Shown in pieces: positions 46,920-59,521 of a DNA stretch of 64,000 nucleotides. The notes below the pieces were generated by a model. It worked only from the letters and a program-made list of their open reading frames with translations. It did no database searches and was not told where the DNA came from. Position numbers and translations under genes: made by a program. This DNA comes from Gnetum montanum (lineage: Eukaryota; Streptophyta; Gnetopsida; Gnetales; Gnetaceae): assembly GCA_015680685.1 (NCBI GenBank), contig MNCI01011353.1, positions 59,294 through 123,293 of the forward strand. The letters are read 5' to 3'. Positions within the stretch are counted from its first letter, which is position 1, and each line of letters opens with the position of its first letter.

Positions 46920-47353
46920 ATCTAGAACAAGTAAGCAAATAAGTGAATAGCATTGTAGACATCATCAGTGGAAGGACAACAATATATCTCCAAAGGGTAC
47001 TTCATAGCTAGAGCCTTCATGATCTAATATAAGGTTCAATGAGGAGCTGCACCTGAACTATCCAATCTAAATAGTCTTGCATATTTGCAACCACTATAGA
47101 ATCAAGCCCCATTTAGTTTTATACGTAAGGGGATGATAAGAAGAACAGAGAGGGGGAAACAAGGTTGAACCCTATTCTTCCTTGGAACCACAAAGCTAGA
47201 GTAGTTTTCCAACACTTCAATGCCATTAACGAATAACTTAGAGTGTTTCATGGTCCCCAAGTTGTAAGAAGGAACTAGGGAACCACTAACCTTGAGACCT
47301 CTCTTACAATTCTTGCTCACATAAAAGAAGTGACGTCCTAGAATAAGTTTCAA
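46920..47353 (-). pseudogene. Unrecognised decayed coding-like run
   Basis: The minus strand is open from 47353 to 47102 (FYVSKNCKRGLKVSGSL, LVPSYNLGTMKHSKLFVNGI, EVLENYSSFVVPRK). After a stop and frame change it gives LFRLDSSGAAPH, TLY, IMKALAMKYPLEIYCCPS and DDVYNAIHLFAYLF, with two stops. Its amino-acid patterns look like real protein, but I recognise no family. It ends near 46920. It could be a gene fragment or part of an unidentified element. Confidence 0.3.
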
Positions 47354-47638
47354 AAATACACTTATTGTACAAGTTTAAACTTCATCAATTCAAGGTGTTA
47401 CCCATCTTAAATGATGTCAAGCTTAAAGGAAAGTACCAACTCTAAAGACTTGATACATCATTTTAACCAAGGCTTTGCATAAAACATGAAGAACACTTAG
47501 TAGAATCTAGAAATCATTCTTACTTCATGAAAAGAAAGATAAGGCCAACCCAAAGGACCAACGTCTCTAAGGTATCCCTTAGATCCATTTCTTTATTGAG
47601 TCTAAGAGACTTTTCCTCTTGCACAATTTCATACCTAT

Positions 47639-48515
47639 TGATAAATCACATTTCTTGTAGGCTACGATATTAGCGATTTGATATCGAAGCTACGATATCG
47701 CGTATCCAATATTAAAGCCTATGCTATGACATCAAATATCTGATATCATGGGACATGTGCCTACCTATAAATATGACACTTAGGCACATGGTTTGAGACA
47801 CAATTCAATCAACCTATACCAAAACTCTTACAATTTAATTTTGTAGCTTAGTAATAGATTGCATGCCATAGTGTGGTGTTGAGTAATTGTCTGAAATCTA
47901 TATTCAGGTGAAGTGTGCTTTGGCACATTTCATGACAAAAATAAAGATTGAGATTGCTTTTCATCATTGCAACATCTAATTAGCTTTGTTATTTTACTTA
48001 GCATAGTTTTTACTATTTTCCTACCTTAATCATTTACATTACCAAGTACTCTACTTTCTATGTTCATTATTAAGGCAGAATGAGTACAACTGGTTTTGAG
48101 CATTTAAGTGTAATTGTTTGGTAACTCAGTAGTGGTTTCACTTGATTTGCTCAGTAGTGAACTCACTTGGTAATTCCAGTAACATTCACATGAGCTCAAG
48201 GCATGTACAACAAGCCAAGAATGGATACTCATTGCCCTAGGCTAGAGTAGATTATTTTACTATGTTCTTCATACTTAGAACTATTTTCACACTTTACCTA
48301 GGAGATATGGCCCATCAACATCAATTTCTCATACACCTCACTAAGAGTTAAATCATATGCATAGATTATACTAGCTCTATGTAGGAAGACAACAATCTCA
48401 AACTTAAACCAAATACTAGCATATTCACATTGCCTCATCCATGGATTACAATTGGGCTATGCATGAACACTCATATCTTGTATGGTTGGATGTTGGACTA
48501 TTCCACCACTCATCA
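47639..48515 (+). repeat. Copy E: 5' LTR
   Basis: 877 bp from TGATAAA to CTCATCA. The U3 has ATATCG inverted repeats (47667-47755), followed by TATAAATA (47766-47773) and AATAAA (47940-47945). It is followed immediately by a primer-binding site, which proves the 5' position and plus orientation. The bases before it are CCTAT (47634-47638). Confidence 0.88.
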
Positions 48516-48516
48516 T

Positions 48517-48534
48517 TGGCACTGTTGCTAAGGA
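48517..48534 (+). promoter_or_regulatory. Copy E primer-binding site, tRNA-Asp type
   Basis: TGGCACTGTTGCTAAGGA follows the LTR by one base. The complement of the 3' end of plant tRNA-Asp(GUC) starts TGGCGCCGTTGCCGGGG. The site differs from the usual Athila-type primer site at five positions, all transitions (G to A or C to T). Confidence 0.8.
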
Positions 48535-48661
48535 CAAGCTAATGTATGCTTAGTAATTAATTTCACAAAGGTCATTGTACTTGGAACACAAAGTTAAACT
48601 TCATAATTCTAAGAAAAGAACAACCAAAAGAAACATCTTAAAATTACAATATGGCTTCAAA

Positions 48662-51590
48662 CAAGAATGCAACATCACATGATAAGGAACTACGAATAAG
48701 CAATAATAGAATCGAAGAGGAAGAAGACTAGAGTATGCCAATGTAGACAATGATTTCATATTCTCATCATGATCCTTAGTATCCTGATTTCACACTCATC
48801 TTTCATTAGGATTGGAAACTCAAGTGAAGAGATCTTCAAGGGAATGTTATTCTACCACCAAAATGCTTAGCACCCATTATGCTCTAAAATGCTCTCAAGG
48901 AGATGAAGCTAAAGGAAGCATTTGGAGGGTATCATGAAACCAAATACATGACAACCATATGAACCTATTGATGAGCAATTAAGGAAAGACAATGCCATAG
49001 AAATAAGACATGAACAAGACAAAGGAAGGACAATCAATTCTATTGTTTTCCTGGAGGAACTTGATGAAGATGAGTTCATTGCTAAATAACTCCACCAAAA
49101 TCATGAGTTCCAGTCACAAATGCCTATCATTCAACTAGATGAACCTATCAGAAATAAATCATAGTCCAAATTAGCATATACTCAAGTAGGAGGGAGAGGA
49201 CTCAAGGCATAAGCAAGACTCAAGGCCAAAAGTTTCTACTAGATCTCATAGAGACAAACATCAGAACCATCACAAGAGGACAAGCTAACATCATTCTCCT
49301 ATTACCTCATTTGCATCCTCATGATCATCAGAAGTCTCTAATAGAAGAAGGCAAAAGTACAAGGACCATGACAGGGAAGAGAAGAGAACTCATGATCACC
49401 ATGATTATCATGATCATAAATCAAGACATTTTGATTTGAAAGATAAAGGATAACATCATTGCAAATGTAAAGATTGCAAAAATCATGAAAGGGATGATAA
49501 TTAAAGGGGGCACTAGTACAATAGCACACACAAATTGAATCAAGATGATGAACCCCTACTGGTAACTCATAGCATGATTAACAAATAAGAAGCTATTTAC
49601 ATTCCAACCAAGCACGTGAAGGATAGCTAAATCAAATAGCTCAACATGAATAACATGCCAATATTTGAAGGTGGCTATAATGTTGATTCGCAACATCACC
49701 TTTAAGCTTTACACAATGCTTGCATCCTATAGAATATTGAAAGTGACTAGCAGAAGTTAAAGTTATTCCAAAGAAAACTTGTAAAAGAGGTAGAGAGCTA
49801 GTACCAATTACTTGAAGTTGAATAAATTACAAGATGAAGTGCCATCCTAGAGATCTTCAACGATAAGTATGAAACCTACTCATAGGTATTTAACCTATGA
49901 AAATAGATCCAAGGATGAAGGGACACATGAGACCCTTGATGCAGCAATGGATAGATACTATTCACTATTACACAAATACCCAAGCTATGGATTTTTACCA
50001 AGGGAATAGCTCAGGCACGTTGTAAATGGGTTACAAAGAAAAACCATAGAGACTCTTGGGGCTTATTCCTAAGGTAGATTCCATGATATATAGAGATTAA
50101 TTGATCAAGTAGCAAAAGAGAAAGAAGAACTCAAGAAGAGAGAGTCAGCCAAGGAATATAATAGAGATCCATCAATTAAAAAAAGAGATGTGCAAATATG
50201 TTATAAGAAAGAGGATGAAACCTTGGAAGATGTTATCTAGAAAAAGAATCTACCTATTCAAAGATCAATCAATGATATAGTAGCTAAGGCAGAGAAGGTA
50301 TGGGATTTAGTGGATGGAAAGTTTGCTACAATCCTAAAAATTATGGAAGAAAAGGTTGAACAAGAACGTAACAGGGGTAAGGAAAGGAAGAAGAAAATAG
50401 TTAAAGGATGAGAAAGTTATAAGCACAAAGGACAAGTTGCTACTAGTGAAGGGTATACTTACAAGAATCTGGGGTATATGCACTCAATCCAAGATTCATT
50501 AAAAAGAAGATGCCTAGAAGACTACCTTATCCTCAAGGTAATATCAGACAAACTTTTCAGCTAACATATTACCCAACTGGAGCTTGTCCTCAACCACAAG
50601 AGCAATATCAACAATAATGGCAGCAACCACAAGCATGCACAATGCCACTGCGAAAGCAATAGTATCAATATAGGCAACTAGACCATTATGGATATTATGT
50701 TTAGCATCCAATATCTCTAGGAAATACATTCATTCAAACTTCTTTTCCTTATTATTCACCAAAATACTACAGACCTACTACTCCAATGATGGATCATATT
50801 TCTTATGCACATTTGTCAGTAGTTTGTCCATCAAATTCCCCTTCTAATCCTTTGCCTCCAAGACCACCACTTGCTATGCAAGGAAAATTACCATCACAAT
50901 CACAACAAAGAAAAGTTGCAAGGGTAGTGACCATACAAGTGAAGGATCTTACCAAAAACACTAAGGGCTAGACAAGAAAATGTCCTTTTGTTAGGACAAG
51001 TCTTGAAAAGACTGGTAGAGTTACAACTTCATTGAGACCAACTTCTCCTACAATATATTCTCTTGATAAAAATAATCTTCCATCATCATGTAACACAAAC
51101 ATGTAAACTATCATGCTTACAAAAATATTCATAGACTTAGCATAATTTATGCTACGTTAAGAATGAGAGATTTATCTATTGAAATCTCTAAAGGAGACAA
51201 GCACGAAGCCATACACATGAAGTGGATTCCATGCATTACTATTGAAAGCAAAGGGTGCAATTATGGACCAACCTTCTAGAATGTCAACACAGATAATACA
51301 ACAGTTCACAAAAATACTAAGAAACAAACATGTGCAAAAGAAAGAGTAGGGATCACCAAATCAAAAAGACAACTTGTGGCCAATAGCTAAGAACCTTCAA
51401 TTTCCTACAATATGCATGGAACAATCTAATTCACTTATTAGTTCTCATTCAAAGAAACTAACTCCAACTAAGGATCCAAAAATGAAATTAATAAATCATA
51501 ATCATGCACCAATAGGAAAAGAAAATAAGAACTTAAATGATCAAAGCTCAACTACCATCAAGATCACATGGGATAATAATTGAAAAGTTA
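48662..51590 (+). pseudogene. Copy E gag-like region, heavily broken
   Basis: It begins about 130 bp after the primer site with MASNKNATSHDKELR at 48662 and decays quickly. Traceable parts are an Asp/His/Arg-rich stretch (49330-49450), NMPIFEGGYNVD (about 49650), scattered Lys/Glu-rich helical pieces, and a Pro/Gln/Tyr-rich tail (50515-50850: YYPTGACPQPQEQYQQ, SFPYYSPKYYRP). The last is typical of gypsy gag C-termini. Open frames at 50786-50971 and 51374-51583 belong to the end of this region. No protease, reverse transcriptase, RNase H or integrase motif is seen before the next ORF at 53846. Confidence 0.5.
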
Positions 51591-53845
51591 AGTTACTAAA
51601 GATGGTAAGTGAACAACCTAGAGTGTATGATCTAGGAGATCTAGGGATAATTTTCCAAACACTCATCCATGAGATTAGTCATGGGGGAGATACTCTATCT
51701 TAAGCTAGGAATTAATAAGTTCTTTTTAATTTTTTATTTTACAATTCTTTTTACTTTTCCTATTTCTTAAAATAACATTTCCCATTCTCTTATACTTTTC
51801 ATATTCTTTGATATTTTCTTAATCTTTTAAACTTTTTCATTTCTTAAATTTTTAATATTCTTTTATCATTTTTCATTCTTTACACTCTTTTTCAATTTTT
51901 ACTATATTTTTCATATTTTTTTTTCATTTTCTATGTAAATAATTTTGATCACTAATAAAACACATTATGAATAAGGCAAGATCTAGCTAAGAAAGTGAAG
52001 ATTTATCTATGTTATTAAGTCATAAGGGACTAATTATTTGAACAAGTGATCCCACACCATCCATCCATCCATTCCATTAATGAAAGGTTCTTACCATGAC
52101 CACAATGATATTCTTTTCCATCATACAACTAAGAATAAACTTGTGATCATTATGCCTAGATGAAAAAGTGAAGAACAAAGTCGAAATGTAAAGGATGTGA
52201 CATCAAGGTGATTTGTGGACTCTCTTTGATTACTTTTGTGAGTTTTATCATGTTTTATAGTTGTATTATATCCTTTTAGATCTACTAAAAAATGTAAGTA
52301 AGAGTAAAATAAGTGTTTCCTTACAATTTTACTAGAAAGACATGTTACCCATGCCTAAAGGTAGTCTTCTAGTAAAGGTTAATACAAATAAAAATAAAAG
52401 AGCACAAACTAAATTTTTGGGGCTTCCACTAGAAAGACATGTTACCCATGCCTGAAGGTAGGTGGTTTATCATAAATATAAAAAATAAAAAAAGTTCCAT
52501 GAATAAACTACTTCCTTGGACAATATGCCAAGTGAGGATACTCCTTGCAATAGTGGTAGTCTTACGGTTGTAATTCCCAAAGATGAGACAATGTGATGTC
52601 ATTGGAATGTTGTCTGGACTTGGTTTGAATGTTGAAAAAAAAATTTAATGATTACTTTTACCACTAATAAAACACAAGAATTCATTACGCCTATAGTAAG
52701 ATACCTCGTGTCCTGATTTTTGCAATCCCTACTAAGTTCATTTCATCTCATTGTAAGAATAGTCATAACTTGTGATTTTGTATAACATAGTATAATTTTC
52801 TCAATTTGGTAGTACTAACATGTGTATTTTGCTAAATAGGTATGTGTTACATTCAACTCCTTAAGTGCCTATGGATACTTCTAGGTTATACAAGGACATT
52901 AAGGGCTGGAGCCTACTTTGGAAGGATCCACTTGTATAACTGTTGTACCTTATACCTACAAAGTGATTCCACATCATCTTGAACCATCAACAACATTAAT
53001 AAAAATTCTCCTATTATTCAAACTATTTGTTCTACCAATATGGATTCACTACCCTTCTTATCCACCTTATCAACACTACATGGACTTTCATTGCCAGATA
53101 TTCCTTCTGTATGAACCTTCAATGATAAACTCTTGATAAATGTACATCTATCCATAGCCCATGTTCTCTATGCTTTAAACTTCCATCCATTCAAACAAAA
53201 TCATTTTCATCCTCTGAATTTCACAAAAAATGAAAATTTTTTACCTCTGATATTGGGTCCACCCCAATATTGAATCGCACAAAAACTATATATATGCAAA
53301 CACTTAGCCAAATTTTTCATCATTATTCGTTTGAACTAAGGGAGATGTTTTCATTTTTCTTTGATGCTCTAATCTCTAACCTCCTATATTTTCCCAAGAC
53401 ATATCTTCCATGTTATTACTTCACTTTTTGGGATTTTCAAATTTATTTGACCCTTGAGTGCTCATCTTAGTCGTGGATGGGTGCTAGTGAGGAAAATCTA
53501 AGCCATCTTTTTGAAAATTTCTAACACTTAGAAGGTATTTTAAGGATAAGGATGAAAGGAAACTTAAAATTTTTAATGAAACATCAATCATATTAACACC
53601 AGAAGACTTAAATAATACTCTTAAGGAACCATAACCATTAGTATGAGCCACAAATGTAAACAGAATAGATAATTGTGAAGGGTTATAAGAAAATCAACAC
53701 TTATGGGGCAAGTTTTTTAAATTTTTCTAACTCTACAATCACAATAAACTAAGAAGTTAATGTAATTAAGGGTATGAGTAAGGTATGGAACCAATAAGAA
53801 TATATGAGAATGCCTTAGTAATTCCAAATCCTTAAATGATTTTAG
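51591..53845 (+). mobile_element. Copy E leader between gag-like region and extra ORF
   Basis: Non-coding and T-rich at first (51720-51930). It then holds the GTGACATCA...TTTGTGGACT block (52198-52222), two copies of the AGAAAGACATGTTACCCATG motif (52331-52364, 52428-52461), and a CATTCAACTCCTTAAGTGCC block (52852-52871), all matching the A and B leaders in order. The promoter-like module at 53250-53294 follows. Confidence 0.65.
53250..53294 (+). promoter_or_regulatory. Copy E internal promoter-like module
   Basis: An inverted repeat, ATATTGGG (53250-53257) and CCCAATAT (53263-53270), is followed by TATATATA at 53287-53294, about 550 bp before the extra ORF. It stands in the same place as the modules in A and B. 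Confidence 0.5.
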
Positions 53846-54794
53846 ATGGCTCCAAAGAGAGGAGCATAAGGAGGACCCTCACAAAGTGTAAGCAAATGAC
53901 CAAGATGCCAAGGTAGAGGTCAAATTGGGGGACAAGAAATAGAACATGCAGATCAAGAAGCCTAATCCTTTAGTATTCATTAGGAAACCCTTACCACTAG
54001 ATAATTAGCCCAAGGAGAGGCAATAGAACCACAGGTGTAAGGACAATGCCTCACACTATCAAAAGATTGTTCCCAATCTATTCAAGAGAAGTCCATCCTA
54101 ACCATAGTTATTATGGAGATGAACGCTAGCCCATTTGAAAAGTTTACCCTAGAACTAGTAAAGATATAACTTAAGGCATCACCACTATGGCCTATCCTAT
54201 TTGATAGTGGTGAATGATACCATGAGAAAACCTATTAGTTTTGGCATAATAAGAAAGAGGGCACCACAATCAACATTGGAGAAGTCTTAGTCTCATTCTC
54301 AATCAAGACAATAGCAAAAGCTTTGAACATATCAAATGAAGGAGCAAAAATAGCACATTTTTCCACAAGATCAGATGCTAAAACCAGGAAACTATGGCTG
54401 AAATAGGCATATGGCAAGGAAGAAAAAAAATACAATGAGTTATCTCTAGAGGAATGAATCTATTTCAAAATTAGCATGTATCACTTGTTCTCAACCAAAG
54501 GACTAAATAGGTTATTCACTTATGAGGTCAAAGGAAGTGTGATCCTAATGGAAAAATGAAATGTCAATATCACATGGCTCTACTCTATGGAGATTAAGAG
54601 GTAGTTTGAAAAAAGGAAGGTAGGGAAGCCAACACTTTCTTTCCCTTGCCTTATCATGAAGCTATGCAAGTGAGCCAGAGTCCTAGAATACACCAATGAC
54701 ATTTCTAGGAAGGCTTAGAATGCTTCATATGATGAATTTCTCAAACAAAACCCACCCAAGAAGGACCAGGATGAGGAACAACAAGAAGAATAGT
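53846..54794 (+). pseudogene. Copy E extra ORF, N-terminal third only
   Basis: It starts ATGGCTCCAAAGAGAGG (MAPKRG, matching MVPKRE of A) and can be followed through SLEE..NLFQN, HVSLVLNQRTK (equivalent to A's YHIFPTKG segment), LPCLIMKLCK.ARVLEYTND and NASYDEFLKQNPPKKDQD, to EEQQEE and a TAG near 54794. The coiled-coil two thirds are missing: the sequence runs straight into the inverted LTR of copy B. Many stops and frameshifts. Confidence 0.65.
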
Positions 54795-55175
54795 AAACTA
54801 AATAAAATAATAAATAAAACTAATTGTTGTTGTAATGACAGAAGGTAATCTCAATCTTTATTTCCAATCATTCAATGTGTCCAAGTACATCACACTTGAA
54901 GAAAGACTCTATTCAATCACTTAACATCACATTGTGAGCACACACTACTAAGTATTAAAAGCTAAAATCATGAAAACAAACTGAAAGAGTTCTACTACTA
55001 TGTTATCAAATCTATTACAAATCTATGTCCCTAAGTGTGAATTTTATAGGCTGGCACATACCCTGCAATATCGTTTATACAATAATGTATCATGAGATGT
55101 GATATCAAATCTATGACATCATAGATATGATATTATAACTACAATATCATTATGGTGAAATTTTTTACTTTATCA
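54795..55175 (-). repeat. Copy B: 3' LTR, truncated
   Basis: The U3 side is intact from TTTATCA at 55175, next to the polypurine tract (minus GTGGAGGTA), with ATATC repeats (55065-55155), a TATA box (55048-55041) and AATAAA (54862-54857). It ends at about 54795, so the U5 side is missing at the junction with the copy E ORF. Confidence 0.75.
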
Positions 55176-55379
55176 TACCTCCACAACTAACAAAAAACTC
55201 ATCCTTAAGTTTAAAAAATGAGGATATAGTCCCTTGCAAAATTGGAAGGTAGATTTACATGACACTAACTACTCTATACATGACTATGGAGTTTTGTAGT
55301 TGCGTTTTACAAAAATGACACAAACATGACATGGAAAAATTTAATAAAAAACAAAAATTTGGTGAAGGTTGATGTTGTC

Positions 55380-58074
55380 TTATGTTGTTCCTAGTGGTGG
55401 TGGCTCCTCCATTGGTTTCTTTTTCTTGTTTTCAAGATTCTAAAATTCATAGCAATTTAGGAGTGCCTACAATTTCTTCTCTTTCATTCTTGGATCATGA
55501 ACCATCCATATTGATGAACCAATGCTTGATGGAGTCGACACATCCCACAAACATGGTAGTTTTGGAAACATCTAATTAGCTTTAACATACCATGCCACAA
55601 ACTGTTATCTTTCTTCTTCAAAAGCTCTGGCTTTTCTCTTAGTTCATGGGAATCTATTAACCTTTTGGTTAGGTTTGCTACTACATCTTTTTGCCCCTGG
55701 TAACCAGCCTTAACTACTTTTAGATTTGAGTTTTCTACTTAAATTTTTTGTAAAGCATCTCTGTGATTTGCAAACTTCTTCTTGTACAAGGCATACATGG
55801 TTGCTACTAGTTACTCAAGATCACTTCTAAGCCTACCTACTATCAACATGGCCAAGTTAGCATAACAGAGCTTTGCTAACTCCATGTAATCCTTTAAGTC
55901 CTCTACTTATAGGTCTTTATTTTTCACTTTGCTTTATAGGTGTGTGCCATGTTGTCCAAGATGGGTTTCCATTTTGGATTTTGTGCTGACATGGAATTAA
56001 ATTAGTCCTTCACCATCTGGATCTCTTTCTTGTTGATTTTCTTATACATCCCCACCTAATCATGAAAGTGTTCCTTGAGTCGTTCATGCTTCTTTGCCTC
56101 ATTCTACCATGCAAATATTTTAATGGCTAACTTTTGATGAATGGTGCATAACCTCTTCATGGAGAGGATTTTATTTTCTCTTATGAGGTGACTCATATCT
56201 TGGTTCATCCTCACCAATGGTTCCCTTAGCTAGTGGATGCTCTCTTCACAAATATTTTTCTACTTTTTAATAGCGATTAACTGCATCTTATCTGCAATGA
56301 GTTGTTTACTTTCCTATTGTAAGGTAGTAAGTGCTTTAGCATGGGAATATCTTTGGGCTTTGGTCATTGAAGCATCCCATGCTACCTTTTCTTTCTCATT
56401 CTCTGCATCTTTATTATTCTTAAGAAGGTAATTAATCTACTCAGTTTTGAATTATGCTAACTATTCTAGTGCAATGAACTAAGTTGGATCTTTTCTTTTT
56501 ACTCTCGGGCTATGAGTTCTTCTTGTAATCTGCAAAGCCTATTCTCAACATGCTCTACCTTGGTTTTGACCATGGTTACTTCTTCTTTAGTGGCATTTAA
56601 TTCAAACTATGTTGTAGTGACATTACTAGGAATGTTAAACAGATTTTTCATAACCTATATTATCTACAAAAATCTATCTAATCCATCTTCATGATTTGCA
56701 AGTCATATAGGTACCAGCTAACATTTGATCATCTTTGGCTCCATAAAAATTAGCTAATGGCACAACAGGTACATTGAAAGATTTTTTAATGTGATCTGTG
56801 ATCACTTCTATGGCTCCCATTGCATCATGGTGCTACATGATCACAATTGTGTCTCCTTCTATAGATTCAAGAACCACTTGGAATGATGCAGGGTTTCCAA
56901 AAGTATATTGTGACTACTTGACCTCTCTTCCTAATTGCAATGATATTTTTCCATTGGCTAGATTTGCTACGATTGTTGGCCTAATTGCATCATCAATTTA
57001 TTTGAATAAATTGGCCTCTTCCTTGCTTCCCCAATTGATGGTTTCTGCAATTTTCTATTGATGGTAAAACTTACTATTTCTATTTTTGTTATTACTCTGT
57101 GGATTGGGTAGTCTCCTCAATGCCTAATTGTTCTTCTATATGGTCCTTTTTGGAAGGCACTCACTTGAGCATTTTGACATAGGAATCATTCTATGCCTTC
57201 CTTAATGCATCATTTGTATACACTAGGATGTTAGCTCATTTGCATAACTTCCACATAAGGAAAGGAAACAAAGGTATTAACTTTTTTACCTTCTTCTCCT
57301 TGAACAACCTTGGGATTTTTGTGAAGTAAAGATAAGTGATGCTTCCATTAAAATTTCCCATTAATATTGTACTACCTGTAGCCACATATGTAGAAATTTG
57401 GTTCAATCTCTTGGTGGGAAATAAGTGATAAGAGCCTATTCTAAAATAGATCTTTTCTTTTGTAGTTAGTTTAGTGTATTTCTTATTGTCCTTGACATAT
57501 GCCTACTATAACCATAGCTTCATGGTGTCTATGTTAGATCTTGTTGATATCTATGTCACCTTTGCCCCTTCATTGGGCACATTTAATACCTCTATAATTG
57601 CCTTCACTAAGTAAGACATCAAGATCCCTTTAATTTTTCCTGTAGCATTTGCATCTTGATTATACCAAAATGAGAGTGTTTATCCTAAATACCACTCCCA
57701 TTTGTTGTTAGAGTAGAACACAAAGGAGATTACTAAAGTTGGGCCTTAACACCTTTTGAAGAAAATTCCAAAAATGAACCAAAGTTAAGTTCCATAATTA
57801 CTGTCGACATGATGTTTTTTTCTTGAATAAGTTGAAGGCATTCAAGTGATAGTGTGAATTGTTATTCCTAGATGGGAGCTTGTGGAATGTCTACTTCTAC
57901 TTAAGCAGATTATCCTATGGTAGGAGTTTGTTGATGAATACTAAAGGATTGTACTTGCTACTCTCCTTGTTCTACTTGCGAGTATTCCTTACTCACTTGT
58001 TCTCTTCAATTAACTCATGGTCTTTTGCTTGCTAGTAGTGGAATTTCTCCTTGTGCTCCTCTTTTTGGGATCAT
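55380..58074 (-). pseudogene. Copy B extra ORF, broken
   Basis: It starts MIPKRGAQG at 58074 and ends PPPLGTT with TAA at 55380-55382, matching copy A at both ends. Traceable blocks include the LARAVAK-type N-terminal domain pieces around 57800-57240, the HHDA-MGAIEVITDHIKKSF segment (about 56830-56770), and Lys/Glu/Leu-rich helical parts down to 55600. Length (2695 bp) is close to copy A (2712 bp). Stops and indels are denser than in A. Confidence 0.7.
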
Positions 58075-59521
58075 CTATAATCAACCACGGGTTTGGAATT
58101 ACTAGTGTAATCTCATAAATGAGCAACAATTTGGTACCTTACTCATACCCTTAGTTATATTAGGTTCTTAGTTCATTATGATTGCAGAGTTAGAAAAGTT
58201 TTCAAGAACAACCCCATTAGTACTTTGCTATGCTATAAAATAAGTGGTATGATTAATTAGGAGTCTTCTTAAAGTAGCTTTGGCCTTAACATGAGTGATT
58301 TACTTTAAAAATTCTTGATATGTCCCCTTAAACATACCCTTATAATACCCCCCATGATTAAGATGAGCACTTTGGGATAAAGTGATTTGAAAATCATGAA
58401 AATATAAGGAATAATGCACAAGTTATGGGCACTAGAAGATAGGGTGTCAAAGCACTTAGTTACAAAGAAAAATTGGCAACAACTCTCCTTTTATGAAAAT
58501 AAAAATGAAATTTTTTTTCTAACTCCCTTATGCTATATATAATGTTTATAAGTGCAGTATCATAAATATGCCATCGTATATGTGATGTGTAGGTGCCTGT
58601 GATATCGTATTTACGATATCACCTTAGAAAAAATAAAATTTTCTTAAGGATATTTAGCAAACAATTGAGTTCCATTGGATGGCTAGAAGATACACATCAT
58701 GTTGAAAAGATCCTAAAATGGAGATGATGCTTAAAGTGTGAAAAATAAGCATTGAAATTTTATGATTAAGAATTCTTTGGCTACGAAATTATATGAGGTG
58801 TTGATTGAATGAATGAGATAGACAATGATGTTATGTCATTAGAATAGATAGTATGAATGATATGGGAAGTTTTTATTGTCATTTATCAGAATTGGAAGAT
58901 TTAGGATGACGTGGAATTTCTTGGCAGGTACAAGATATAATAGTTATACAAGTGGATCCTCCCCAAAGCACACTCCAACCCTTAATGCCCTTGTATAACC
59001 ATGCCTAGAAGTATCCTTAGGCACTTAAGGAGTTGAACATAATGCATACCTATTTAGCAAGACATGCATGTTAGTACCACAAAATTGGGAAAATAACTCT
59101 ATGTTATATAAAATCATAAGTTATGATTATTCAAAAAATGAGATGAAATGGGCTTAGATGGAATTGTAGAAATCAGGACATGAGGTGTCTTACCATAGGC
59201 ATAATGAATTCCTGTATTTTATTAGTGGTTAAAGTAATCATTAGCCTTTCTATTCAAGATTTAAACCAAATCTAGACCACATTCTAGTGACATTGCATTG
59301 TTTCACCTCTTGGAATTATAATCATAAGACTATCAATGTTACAATGGGTATCATCACTTGGCATATTATTCAAGGGAGGAATTTTATTCATGACACTATA
59401 TTTTTATTTTTACATTTCTGAGAAGCCACATACCTTTAGGAATGGATAACATGTCTTTCCGGTGAGACCCCTAGAAATTTATTCTATGCTATTTTTTTTA
59501 TCTATGTCAATCTTTTAAGGT
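58075..59521 (-). mobile_element. Copy B leader
   Basis: It matches the E and A leaders: AAGTGGATCCTCCCCAAAGC (58949-58968) with the following CATGCCTAGAAGTATCC...GGCACTTAAGGAG block to 59035, and the AGAAAGACATGTTATCCAT-type motif on the minus strand (59465-59431). Beyond about 59465 the sequence meets the copy C LTR, without a primer site, so copy B has lost gag and its own 5' end. Confidence 0.65.
58543..58620 (-). promoter_or_regulatory. Copy B internal promoter-like module
   Basis: GATATCGTA and TACGATATC, 9-bp inverted arms two bases apart, lie at 58601-58620, with a TATAAACA box at 58550-58543, about 470 bp upstream of the copy B ORF start. Same layout as in A and E. Confidence 0.55.

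Noticed and set aside
59477-59521. A primer-binding site for copy B next to the copy C LTR
   Set aside because: The bases left of the LTR do not resemble the tRNA-Asp complement in either orientation, so the copy C LTR is not shown to be the 5' LTR of copy B.
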